Shown: piece after piece, positions 35,326 through 48,800 of the stretch | Layout: every line of letters starts with the position of its first letter | Numbering within the stretch: position 1 is the stretch's first letter | Source of the DNA: Xiphophorus maculatus | Lineage: Eukaryota > Chordata > Actinopteri > Cyprinodontiformes > Poeciliidae | Assembly (NCBI RefSeq): GCF_002775205.1 | Contig: NC_036443.1 | Coordinates: 17,460,373-17,524,372 of the forward strand | Reading direction: 5' to 3' | DNA length: 64,000 nt | Translations under genes and position numbers: made by a program | Notes under the pieces: model-generated | Databases searched by the model: none | Told to the model about the DNA's origin: nothing | Seen by the model: the letters and a program-made list of their open reading frames with translations, nothing else

Positions 35326-36680
35326 AAGAGGGTCAGGTAATGACCCTCTGGATGATGCACACTCCTGTGGGCCCACAACCCATCTATATATGCGCAAGGA
35401 CTAACCAAAGCATAACTATATTAATGCGGGGGAAGTAAGTAAAATAAAAATGTAACTCAATGTTTGCAGACAGTTGGGCACAAATATGTCTGGAGGAAGG
35501 TGTAGGTATTACAAAAATAACAATAAAGATCATGGTTTGGAGAACGGTGTTACTTTTTTGTTTTATCTGCGTTCGGACCGTGCAGGGCTGTGCTCAGGAC
35601 CGCTTCGTAAAAAAAACCTGTTCTCTGTTTAAGGAAGCACAGAACTCCATAGCTTCAGGTTCCAAAATTCTGATATTCGTCTTTGTGAAACTAATCCTGA
35701 GCTGCGTTCAGAGTTACTGCTCTCTGCACACACGGCACAAAGCAGCTGCTGACGAAATTCAAGCACACAATCTCATATCAGGGTTTGACTTTCCTAGAAC
35801 ATAAATTTTCTGAAAGGTTGTTTTCCTTGTCATTTGTTTACCTTGCATGATTGGACTGAAAATCAACTTCACTAGTGGAATTGTTATATGGTCAGAGAAG
35901 GAAATTGTTAGGTCGCATTTCAACAGAAACGTTGGAACAGAAAGACGGTTATAGTATTGCTTCTCTGTAATACATAATCCAAATGAAATTCATAGCATTT
36001 AAATGCAGCACAAAGCCTGTCACAGCCCTGTTGTACAAGTGCCCCGACAGCTGTATGTTTTTCTGTCAGGTTTGAGGGAATGTTCACTTGTTTTCTCTGT
36101 TGGGCTCCACTAATGCATTATCTCTCCGTTCATGCAAGTTGTGACGACAGAAATGAGATAAAGCCACCTCTGCTCTGCTGCATCCTCTAAACATCCTCTG
36201 TTCTCTCTTTTTGGTATCAACTTTGCTGTAAATCGTTTTCCGTTTTTTAACGAAGGAAAGCGTCGTCATATTAACCAAAATTTATTTGCCAAAATCTCTT
36301 TCCTATGGTAAAGAACTCCATCTTCCTGCTCGTGTGTGTAAAATTTCTATTTTAATATGCTGTCTTTTTGTTGGAGTCTTAGTACATTGCACTCATTGTT
36401 CTGGCTGTGTATAAGTCGATGCCAAGTGAATGCAAAGCAGTCGCTATATGGCAAGATGATATACTGTAAATGTAGCATGACTCCTATCAGGCGACATCAT
36501 TCTCTGTTCTACATGTCTTATGAGTTGGCTGACACCCGATCAGTTACTTGTTACCTATGCTATGTGCTGTGTTCAAACGTCAATATACAGTATAATACAA
36601 CTGTGTGCCGATCAGTTACAAAGTTAAAGACTGTACTGCCCCATCCTGTTCAAATAAACTGACTTACAATCCATTTATTT
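35326..36680 (+). other. capza1 3' UTR with two polyadenylation signals
   Basis: AATAAA occurs at 35443-35448, 118 bp after the stop, and at 36653-36658, about 1.33 kb after it and followed by a GT/T-rich tail. Either or both could be used. ORFs in this interval lack any domain. Confidence 0.5.
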
Positions 36681-38839
36681 ACATCTTTCCTTGATAAATG
36701 TACACCGTTATAAACACAATTGGTAATAAAGTATGTCTTTCCACTAGATAATAAAAAAAAAATACAGTTTTTAAAAAGCACATTGAATATAAACAGCTAA
36801 TCTTTATTTCTGTGTTTTTGGGTTGTTGGTATCGCAGCAGAAACAAGAGCTAAGCCTCTGTAGATGCTGGTTATTGAGCAATATGACTGAGTTAAAACTG
36901 GTTCAGCCTTGTGTCTGAGACAGAGTTGCATGACCATGACGGATGATACCAAGAACGGAAAGGCTGAAGCAAACAGTGAGAGTGATTGTCAACGGCCATC
37001 ATTTTTCCATCTGATTGGTTTTGGTGCATTTATACCACTGGTGAAATGAGCTGAAATCTGAAAAAGAAAATAATACACAACTCTGAAAGAAAACAAACAA
37101 ACTAGAGGTTAGTTCTAAGAGTACCTTTGCTAGTATGACTGCCGTTGTTTTATTAGGTAAAGACTGTAAGAAAGACAGATGATTCATCACTTGAAGGAAT
37201 GGACAATTTATTTAAAGCACTGAATACTTAGGGTGTTAATGATATGAGCATTTACTAGTGATAAAAGAACAGAACCCCAGACAGGTTGTACATATATGAC
37301 TTTAAATAAATGTGCAAATCTAACGTGATTCAGTTGATTACTGCTTTTGAAATAAAAACATGTTACAAAATAAAGTGGTAGGCCAATAAAAATAAAATAA
37401 TCTTGTGTGTAGTTCTACAAGACACAGTGCTATATATAATTGACACACATATATACATACATAGTAAAAATGGTCACAATTGTGTTTCAAAGTATGAACA
37501 TCTAAAATATTTACTGCGAGGGATAATGAAGCAACATTTTCAGCTTGTGTAGAGCAGAATTCAACATTCCCTGGATATGCTGTGTTCATAAAAAACTGTG
37601 TTGATGTGTAGTCAATGCAGTGCAAAATGTGCTCTCCCTTTTTCAAGACAAATCTCAGTGTTTTCATGACAAGTAAACACAAACAATAAATGCATCAAAT
37701 GTTCATTCATAGGAAAATTTTCTTGACATATTTACAATAAAAAAACATGTGGTCCATCTCCATAAAAATTGCATAGGGACTCACAATAAAAGCATTAAAA
37801 ACCTTTCTTGTCTTTGTAAAATTGTAATAGCTACATGCTTGCTATGCTCTACTAGCCATACATTTGAGAAATCCTCTTTATTTTGGGTTCGCTTCTGAAT
37901 AAACTCTTCAAAGGTTTGACGAGTAAATCCATAAGTGAAAACAAACAAATCACAAGCACAACTCCAGTCCGTTTTGTTTGTCAGAATTTAAGCTTGTTTT
38001 TTTACTGATGGTTGATGCTCAAACTCATAGATAAAATTCAGAAATTTGACATTTAGGGTAACTACATAATGATAGCAATATAAAAAATAACTAAATCCAA
38101 TAAAGGAATTTGCAATCTCTTTTAAGTAATTGTTTACCAATTGTTTCTCATGTTGTGCCTTTGAGGTAGGAATACAACAAACAATGCATCCAGTATACAC
38201 TGCCTTGAAAATACATTCATACTTCAAACTTTTCCATGTTTTCCACTTTATAACCACAAACCTTAGTGTATTGTATTGAGATTTCAAGTCATAGACTAAA
38301 GCAAAGTAGTGCATCATTGTTTAGCAGACAAAACACCACATGGTTCACACTTTATTCTTTACAAAGAAAATATAAAAATGTGTGGGTTTTTATAATGCAT
38401 TCACCCCCTTTTACTGTGATACTCCTAAATAAAATTTAGTGCAACCATTTGTCTTTATTCTGCTGATTAGTAAACTGAATTCCTCTGGGTAATAAATTAG
38501 TCCCAGATGTTTGTTACAGAATATTACTGAACAAACAGCATCACCAAGACCAAGGAACACAGCAGACAGGTCAGAAAATGGTGGTTGTGAAAACTATTTA
38601 CTCAGAGGATTAGTACACTAATGCTACTTTGCACTAGCCTATCTCACATTATGGCTACAACCTACAACACATTGATGGTTGAAGCTATAATGTGAAAACA
38701 TGTTTAAAGGGTATGAACGTTTTTTACAAGGCATTTTGATTTTCAATGCTAATATTAAATGTCTTAAACTTAGTTAACATCAGAAACTGAAGTAGCTGAT
38801 TTCTTCAACAATTAGCTTGCACGGTCTGGACATTAGGCA
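36681..38839. other. Convergent spacer and cttnbp2nl 3' UTR
   Basis: Tail-to-tail region. Minus-strand AATAAA hexamers that could end cttnbp2nl lie at 38351-38356 and 37877-37882. The first falls inside the MITE at 38198-38734, so the 3' UTR crosses that element. No gene recognised. Confidence 0.5.
38198..38734. mobile_element. Non-autonomous Tc1-type element in the cttnbp2nl 3' region
   Basis: The left end after TA is CACTGCCTTGAAAATACATT. The right end, reverse-complemented, is AATGCCTTGTAAAAAACGTT. Both carry the family's TGCCTTG motif followed by an A-rich stretch and CATTC/CGTTC. No transposase sequence remains. Confidence 0.65.
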
Positions 38840-41800
38840 CTAGGATAAGACCAGGTCTGATTCCTTGGCTCCCTCCTGCCCACTGCTGTTGTGCCCACAG
38901 TTCCCTGTAAGCTCTGGGAAGAGGCTGGTCCGAGCAGAGTGATTTGGGGAACCCGGAGTTGGACTCATGCCAGGCCTTTTAGGTGGAATTGGAGGAGGAT
39001 GGGTCTTCTCTGAACGAGGTGTGAGAGGAGAGCGAAAGCACGGAGATAATGGCCCTGAAGAAGGCGACCTCCCCCCTGTAGGAGATGCGGCCAGATTGCG
39101 GTAGTCTGTGCCAAATGGTGAGTTGTTAATTGGCGTGGACTTCACTCCGGCCTGCTGGCTGGTGAAGCGGGACAGCACCTGAGTGACTGTGCTACGGGCC
39201 AGCTGCTTAGCCGGGTTGTGCTCTGGCGGAGGAGGGGTGGATGAGGTGGTTGGAGAGAGGTCTCTGGGGGAAAGAGGCCCACAGTGCTGCTGCTGCTGAT
39301 CGAGCTCGGCCTGACTCTGGAACTTGTGTCTGGCGGCCTGAAATCTCTGATTGACTCCAGCCTGGTAGGACTGAAGGAAGCCCGGGCTGCCCAGGCGCTT
39401 TGCTAGAACTGGAGAGGAAACGGGGGAGGAGGAGAGGGAAGAGGAGGCCGTGCTGGAGGGAGAGTGAGGATGAGGAAAAGGGTGGATAGGGGAATGGAGA
39501 AGGATTCCACCTCCATTGTCCACTCCATTTTCTGCCCCTTTCACTTCATGTGTTAATGGTTCTGTCTCTTTATGAGACTGAAGGCCATTGACCTTTGGCA
39601 CAGTAGAGGATTTTGAAGTAATCTTTCCATCAAGCTCAGTCTGAACAGAACTGGACACCATCTTGCCCTGTGACTCCTTCACCTCGGTCGCAGCCTCTTT
39701 TACCTCTGTTTTACTTTCCTGAGGCTCAGCCAACCTTTTTCTAAGTTCTTTCACTTGTTTTTCAAGCTCTCTGCCCTTTTCCTCCTCTGCCTCTAGTCTG
39801 GCTTTCAGCTGCTCTCTTTCAGTATCAAACTCAGCCGTCTGCCACTCCGACTTGACCTCCAGCTGGGCCACCTTGTTCTTCTCGTACTCAAGAACTTGCT
39901 GGAGCTTCTCGAGGGCGCAGGTCTCTTCCTGCAGCAGCACGTGGAGTTGAGAGACCTTCTGTGCCTCCTCCTGAGCTTGGCTGCTGGCCTTCTGGAGCTC
40001 CAGCGTCAGACTGGAGGAGAGCTGCTGCTCCTGGGACAGCGACTCCTCCACCTTGCTCACCACTTGTGCCTGTTCCTTCTCCAACCTCTGCACCGTTGCA
40101 AGCTCCACCTCCAGCTGGAAAAGAGAAACAGAAATGTGAAGGCGAGCGGGGCTTCCGCTTTTGGCCACAAGGAGGCAACACTGTGCTGTTTGAACAAAAG
40201 CTTTTTTATTCTTTTCATTGTATTTTTTTGGCACAAAACATTTTCAAATCCAAATTATCTTTAATTCTATCCATACTATATGTGCTATAAAATAAATGTA
40301 TCGCTGTATTTAGTACTCTTACTGTTTATGTACTACCATTTATGTAACATTAAATGGCTTATCTGACACTGATTACACTATTAAAAAGTTTAATTTACAC
40401 ATAATCTAAAAGGGACCCAAAATTTTACATTTACAAAGTTATACATTTCTGGTGGGAATGTGAGGTCTACTTCTATCTAATTTTTCCTGGGCCTCTTTAA
40501 ATATGCTTCTGATAAACAAACCACACCTGAATCATAAAGAGGTAGGATAAAAAAAAAAAAGAAATATGTGTCATCAAAGTGTCCGAAGAGGCACAGAAAG
40601 GAGGTCATTGTTCATGTTTCGCCTTGTAAAAGAATTATCTGCTTGCATGGCATGTTTATGGACAGTCCACTTGCTTTTAGGTCATCAGAGGGTGAATGGG
40701 CTGGTTCTAACCTTTGTTGAGTATTAAAAGGAAATAGAAGGTGATGAAATACAACCATGTGTTTGAAAGGAAAGAAAACACCAAGAGGCAGGAGAGCCTA
40801 AGGAAGTCACTGAGGGGACCCTGTGTTACATAAGGCCCCTGTGTAATTGTGCGCTCACAGCGTGTGTTTGCCAGCTGACCTTGCATTAGACGTGAACATC
40901 CATTATCTCAGGTTTCCTGAGGCCATAAAGCCCCATGGCTGCTGGACAACTGAACAATGGTCTCTTCCTCATCTGTTTCCCATGGAACAGTTATGGGCTT
41001 GTGCATACAGTAAGAGTGCCTCTGTGCGTGTGTAAATTTTATAAAGGCCAAGCCCTCTCCACCCTTCTGAGTTACACAGAGGAACTACCTCTGACGCATC
41101 TCTGCTCATTTTGTTTTTGATCTCAGCAAGAATATTTTTTAAAAAGAAAGCACACAGTGCAGACAGTCACATGAGACAGAAACAGAATTGTCTTCAATGA
41201 ACGCTCCCATCTGCAGCGTATTACACAAGTGCTCACACCCCTTGAGCTTTTCCATATTTTGTCACATTACTATGCCGCAAACTTCAAAGACTTTTATTGA
41301 GGATCTATGAGAAAATCCAGGGGTCTACCACAATTAAAATCAAAGCAGCCATTTTTGCCCTCAGTCCATCCAAATAAACCTCATCTAGAGCCACACATCC
41401 TACATGGCCTTTGAAAAACAATTACTTTGAATTTTTGATCAAATGTCTACTATGAATTTGCTATCAACAAAAAAAAAGATCACTGAACAACAAAGTGATC
41501 AGCTCATTTGCACAAATGCACTAGTGACGTTTTGTCTCTTTCTGTTCATTTCAAATGTTTTAGTTCCATCTTTCTTGGTTTCTTGACACTTAGTTGAACA
41601 TAGTTACTGTATGTGAGATGCTATATTGTTTCAAACCTCACTCCGCTTTAAACTTCTCCATTACTCTATCCCTGATAGAGGCTGTTTCCTCATAAAGCTT
41701 CAACTCGACCTTCACAGAGCAACTGTATTTAGCTAATATGAGCTAATATTAGATGCTGACGGATAAAATTTACTAACAAAGTCACTTCTAAAGGCCATCA

Positions 41801-44800
41801 GAGTAAAGGGGTTCAGTACAAATGCATGCCACACTCTTTAGACTTTAACAGTGTATCATTATCGTTCCACTTCACAGTTACTAACCACTTTGTGTTACTG
41901 TTCCTTATAAAAAGCTGAAAAAAAATCCATTTCATTTTGTAGTTTCAATGTGACAAAATCTGAAAATGTTCAAGGAACTTAAGATGTTTTTACAGTACAG
42001 GGCACTCACATAGTAACAGTTTTCTTTAAGCTTGACATGTCACACACACCTGTTGCAGCAGCTTATCTCTTTCTGTCTCGAGAACAAAGACATAGTCGGC
42101 ACGCCGAGCAGATTCCTGGACAAACCGCTGTTTCTCCTCCTCCAGAGCGGTGATCATCTGAACAATGACACAGACAAGTGATAACACTAGGAGCTAATGT
42201 GTAGACAGGTTTAGTGAAGAGCATGAAAGTGATGTAATTCTCCTTAAGTAATTAACAGGTAAAGTCAGGGAGCAATAACCTAGTTGTAAACAAAACAAAA
42301 AAACACCAACTAATTTTCCAGATACTTAATCACTATTAAACTTGGTTTGTATCCTTTTCCAAACTGATTTAGTCCATCTATACATTTATATAACTCCAAC
42401 AAAGATCCGATTTGCAGTAAAAATAAAGACAAAACCTCCCCTAAGCCATGAAGCTTACATATTCTCACAATAAATTCAGTGAACAAATTTCCTGCCTTAT
42501 GTGACTTTGGCCGCGTTGCAACCTCAAATCACAAACCTGAAACATGAACTACTGACTGCTTATGGGCATCGTTTGCTATTTACCCTCCTGTGTCTGCTCT
42601 CGGCAGCAGCCAACTGTCCCATCATCCTCTCCTGCATCCTCTTACAGTGAGTCATGACCAGTTTCAGCACAGCCAGAGGGTTTGGGCCCACCGCCCGGCC
42701 AAGCGGATGTGTTTGGGGTTGCCTGATTGTGGTCTGGCGCTCTGCGGCTTCTTCGTCCCGCTGCAGGGCCAGGAATGGATCGCTGAGGTCATACTCCCCA
42801 TAGCGGTCTTGGACAAACTCATCTCGGTGTTGGGCCTGAGGACACACAACAAATATGTAGAATTAGAGTTAAGTATCCGAGGAGGGGGCTTACCTTTAAT
42901 TGTGTGCGACAAAGCATGTTTATTTTTAAGAATATAACTAGAGAAGGGTTTTCTTCTTATGAACAAATATAGAATTATAATAAAAACAGAGGCAAAAACA
43001 GACTATGTTTTTAAAAATCAAAGGAAAAAATTGTTAATTCCCACTTGTGCTTTGGTTGATGACATCACGAGAGGTACAGGACACAATGCTGAGTGGAGAC
43101 TTGATGGATTTTAACTTTCTGATGCTTTTCAGTTACATCTGAAAAGTAATTTTTTTCCACGACAGGTAGACTTCAAAAGCTGCCACCATGTGGCTTATTG
43201 TTGCAAAGTTGTTGTTTTTTTCTTTCTAAAAGTATATCTGAGATGTTTTGGTCCATTCATATAAACACATCTGAAAAGGGAATTTAAATAAGAACATGCA
43301 AATGAGGAAAAATCAAGATAAATAGAAATAGACGTCACCATAGTAAGTTTATCTTTGTGAGAGTATCTTGTTAAAAATAATGTTTACAGCTACCAAAAAT
43401 AATTAGAAAACCTAACAATGGCAGGTTGCAATATAGGTGACAAACTATATCTGAAGCGAGTTTGATCTTTTTATCAAACTCGCTCTTCATTGTACATTAC
43501 TGAAAATCCTGGGAAGTGACTATGTCAGTGCACAGGTTCCCTAAAATTACATTTTGTTTACATTTCGTTTTAGGAGGACACACACTCAGAAAAAAAAGAT
43601 GTGCAGGCATGTTTGTGTTCGTATGTGTTCATATGTGTTCAGGAGGTCTGCGACGGGCGCTGTTATCATCAGCATGAGAGCAAGCAGATGGCCGTTCCTA
43701 TCAACCTAAACACAAAGAGATGAGGCACTGCTGTCCAACCCCCACATGGGGCAGATGTTAACTCCTCCCTGGAGATGCAGTGGTGACAAACTGAGACGTT
43801 AAACATCTTCCTTACTCACATACATCACTTGCTTCTAAAAAAACAAAAAAGAGGCAAAATTATATCAAACCAAAAATACATTTGTTTAAAGGCAAACACT
43901 AAACTATGGCTAAAAGAGTCTTATAGAAAACTAAACTTTAGAGCGCATATGTTAAGCTGTTTTAAGTGAAACAGTATGGGGCCTCATTGACCTCCACCCT
44001 GGTCACAGTGTCATCAGGGGGTCTCATTAGCTTCACAACAGTTTGTTGGTTCGAGTTCTTGGGGCACTCGGGGTCAGTTTTGTGTCTCGGTGATTAAAGC
44101 ACGGGCGGAAGAGTTCACACCGTTTGACATCAGGACACCTATAATTTTCTCCTTATGCAGTCTTCAGCAGAATCTCTAGTCCACAAGCTTACATTGCACC
44201 ACTAAATGTCGCTCCGTTCTTGAGTCAGACCTCCTCATTTCTCAGGTTTTTGTCAGCTTCTTTTCCCGTGTGCCTCCAGAAATTGGCCCGTTTGAACACA
44301 CATTCACTCCCCGAGGGCTCGGAGCGAGAATGGTGTATTTGTGGCTTGTTCTCAGTTTGAACCAAGACTATGGCTCTATGCCAAGGCAACTTAACAGAAC
44401 TTGTACTCTCTCTTTTTTTTTTTTTTTACAATATCATGCTTTACCTCCAGATCTGATACAGTGCTCTTCAAAGCATGAGCCCCAACTCTTTTATTGTTTA
44501 AACTTTTGCAAGAAAACTTTTAATTAATTTGTGAGTAAGCCAGCATGTTTATGTGCATTTTACTTTAAAACAGACCTGCTAAATGCCAAAACTGTGTTCT
44601 TTTATGGTTAGCCTTACGCTACAGGCTTTAAATAGACCATTAAACACTGCACTTTAAGTGTGTGCAGAGGCCCAGTCTTGCATGAGGCTTTTTTTTTTGT
44701 CAGGATAGGTCTGATCATAATGACAGGGTGTGCTTTCCTTTATGACAGGGCACAACAGGCGAACCCTGTCGGTTGTCAAGCTCTTATCCCTGCCCGGCAG

Positions 44801-45777
44801 CTGATGACAAATGCTCCTTATAGCAAGTCGTGGGAAAGTACACATTATTTGTGAATAATTTACAGCTGTATTTTGTATTCGGAATGATGTTGAATTTTAA
44901 TAAATGTACTTGAGCGTGTCACCTTCTATTGGATTCCCCGCAGCAAAAGGTGCGTGTTTGGAAAAAAAAAAGAAGATTTCTTTCACCTGGAAACACTGTC
45001 AGTCACCTACAGCCTCGGGGGGAACAGGCCTCTGTATGCTGAACTAAGCCACAGAGTCCTGTTCCCCCAGTAAGTCTCCTGAAATGACTGTCAGATAATG
45101 AAGTCAGAGGTGAACATGAACAAAAATCCCAGCAGCAAAATGTGCTGGTTGCATTTCTCCAATTACAAATCTAAAGTTCTCATTCTGACTCAGCTGCAAC
45201 TATCACTGGCAAAGAGCAAAGGACATTCACACACCTCCCGTGGCTTGCAGAAGTATCTGTATCTCATGAACTTATCAGATATTGTCGCTTTGCAACCACA
45301 AGTATCAATGTCTTTTATAGGAACTTTATGTGACAGACTGACACAAAGTGACACGTAGCTTTCAGGGGAAAGGAAAATTAAATAGTTTTAATTAATTATT
45401 TCTCATTACAAATAAAAATTTGAAAGGTGCAGTGTGCATAAGTATTCTGAACCACCTTCAAAGGGCCACATCTTTGTGGCTATCTCTTATTAAACCATTC
45501 CAGTTCAGTCAGGTTGCATAGCAACATTTGAAGCCTTGCCACACATTCCCCATTATATTTAAGTGTGGAGATTGATTGGGCCATCATAGCGGATAACTAC
45601 TCTTTGATCTAATCAGGTCTTTTTCTAGGTGTGGTTGTATGTTTATTAGTTATTGTGATGCTGAAAGGCAAATCAGCCTCAAGTCTACTGCAGTTCCAAA
45701 CATGTTTTCTTCCAAGACATTCTTGTATTTAGTTCTGCCTGTCATCACATAAACTTTGAAATAGTTATTTGACCCTG

Positions 45778-45809
<32 letters not shown>

Positions 45810-48800
45810 CATCCACCAAGCATGATGTTGCCACCATGTTTAGTCACTATTCCCTGTGCGAGTCACATTTGGGCTGCGCCACACTGCTTTCTTTCAACGA
45901 TGGCTTCTAGCCACTCTTACATTGAGACCATACTCAGTGCATGACAAACAGATCAGTCATAGTGCATGACAGGAAGAATCAGTCCTGCAGACTGAATGCC
46001 TTATCATCCCCATGTTATGGGATGATAAGGCTCAATGCATGGCATACAAAACATAATGTCCTTTGAACGATTGTATTGCATCCACAGAGTCGTTGTAATT
46101 ATGATTACAATACAATACACTGGTATGGTACATTTTAAGCATGTTTTAGCATACAGCTTCAATTCCCTATTAAAGGGGGAAAAAATATAAAAAGATTCAT
46201 TTAACTGAATAAAAAACATTTTCTCATTTGGACACAGAAACATTAAAATTTGACATTTAGAAAATTCTGAGAGTTAAAACTGACTATTCATGCCAACATC
46301 ATTACAAGCCATACTTCTGATATACATCACATTAACTTACATATATCTGTTTTAAAATATAATTTTGCAAAGAACTTCTGAAACTGTGACAATACTAGTT
46401 TTATACATTTTCTAAACCCTTAGTCATTGATTACCTGAAATTAAATCATAAATATTCCTATTCTTATATAACTGTTATGGTTAAGATTTTTCTCAAAAAA
46501 GAAAATTATTTACCACTCCTATTGTGAAAACAATAACATCTTTCACAGGAAGGTGACTAAATTACCGCCTTAAAAGTGAAGAGCTACACTAGCTGCTGAA
46601 ACTAAAATTCCCTGTTTAGATGGCTGAAAGGAAACCTAGAAAAAATAACTGGTACTTTCTTTCATAGCTAAAAATGTAAAACGATGTAAATTGCCCCGTA
46701 GTTTCATTTTTAAATGTCCATTAAGCTCAGTCTTAAGTGCTCCAACTCCTTTGAGATTGAGAACTAATGGTAGAAAAATGAACTTGTCTGGGCAAGTGTT
46801 ACCCTTCTAGACAATACTTGGCCTGGGAACAGGATTAAAGTCTCTAAATAAAAACTGAATAAACTACAGAAAGACAGAGCTGAGACTGTAGACCTCTCCT
46901 TTATTAAGCGTAATTAGCTGTGTGCTTAGAACTCAAACCATGTCCCCCGCACCTGCCACCCACACATTAACCACAGATGGCATTTAGATAAACCCGAAGC
47001 ACCAAAACAAACATCTCCGAGTAATGTTTAACTGCCTCAAAAACACAGTTTCTGATGAAACAGAGAAGCAGCTTGTTGTCAGCCTTTGAACACTTATTGC
47101 TTTGGGCATAACATGTAGTGTCACTGGGTGGAACGAGGAAGTACTTTGGTTTATCTTCAGAAGGAGTCAAATATTAAACTGTGAGGCAATTCATTGACCT
47201 GTAGCCTGGGTATGCCTTCATGAGAAATTAACTTTTTAGATATTTGCTGTGAATGGCAGTGTTAGAAGGACATTTATTTATAATCAGGGTCTAGATAAAA
47301 ATTGGGACAAATAAGCACAATAAGGAGTACATACTAAGTTTATGTTACTCTAATTGATGAACTGTCACTGTAGTATAATATGCATTGGTGCCACCAGGTC
47401 AGGCCTAACATAACATAACATAACATAACATAACATAACATAACATAACATAACATAACATAACATAACATAACATAACATAACATAACATAACATAACA
47501 TAACATAACATAACATAACATAACATAACATAACATAACATAACATACAAAGCTTTAAAAGTGAACCTTGTTGGTACTTTCTGCTCAGGTTTTCTTTTTA
47601 AACATGTCCAAATTGGGCTTTGCCTCTTGAGTAGCTTTAGTGTACACACTCTTATCTGCACAGCCCACTCCTGCCAGGCTCAATAGAGTCATGTTTTCCT
47701 GACTCTATTGGAGTCAGGAAAACATGTCAGCCTGCAAAAATAGACAAAACATTTTAGGACTACAGGATGTGACATCATATGGAAAAACAACAAAAAAAAA
47801 AGTGCTGAGAACGAAAGCAACAGGTTGACCACACAAAACGTGTTTCTTAGCCAAACAAAACAAAGCTACTTCAGCTGTCAAACAGCAATGCACCTCAAAT
47901 ACATAGGTGTGTATCTGAAAAGCAAATGTGCAGGTATAAATTGAGTAAGAAGCTTACATGAATTTATCAGTCAAAATACTAACTTGGGGTTTTAAATTAT
48001 TTATTTGAACTGTTATTTGTGTGGTGGGCTAATATACAACACAACTTCAAATACTTTTATATTGTGAATTTTCTCTAATAACCACATGTCTCACACAAGT
48101 TATGATGTTTTCTGTTTGAGGTAAGGCTTTGAGAGAGCCAAAACAGAAACCTAAATCTAGCCTGCTATATTCAACTCAAAGCTAATATTCGCCTTTATTT
48201 AGCACCAGTGCCCTGGTGGACTTTTTCTTTTATTTCATCTATGCATCAGTAACATCAGCAGTAGACCAGCCCCACAGAGTAATAACACCACCACCATGCT
48301 TATCAGGGAGAGTTGGACACAGTGATTTAGAAAATGTAGCTAAATTTCTCCAAAAAGCCGTTTTATCATTGCAGTGAAATAGTTGAATCTTTCTCATCTG
48401 ATCATAAAACCTTTTGTCCTGACAGTATTTAGCTAAGCATGAAGAGATTCTTTAAGGGCTGTTTTGTCAGCATCCTCTCAGCGCCTGTTGATGTGAAACT
48501 CCTTTTACTGGGGAAAGAGACACTGGTTTTCCAGTAACTTCCAGTTTATCATATGATTTAGCTTGGTTGAACACCATAACCAATTTACCCCCATTTGAGG
48601 GTGACAGCTTAGGCCAGATGAAAGACTCTACATTGTAGTTGAATGTTCAAACAAGAAAAAGACCCTTAATGTTCATCCAGACTCTTTTGGACCTCTACTC
48701 AAATGAAAAGATGCTCACTGAAAAGTCAATGTGATGTAACCATCAAATTTCTGATCAGCAGAATGGACAACTAGAATCCAACTAGAAGCATGAAAATTGT

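Noticed and set aside
39896-40290. Plus-strand ORFs of 109-122 codons
   Set aside because: Antisense to the Leu/Glu/Gln-rich coiled-coil exon of cttnbp2nl; they have no independent support.
47406-47545. Possible CRISPR or satellite array
   Set aside because: The 5-bp unit with no spacers is a simple microsatellite in an animal intron.
47340-47661. Two minus-strand ORFs with a repeated Met-Leu-Cys-Tyr-Val protein
   Set aside because: They are the translation of the AACAT microsatellite, with no start context, domain or splice partner.
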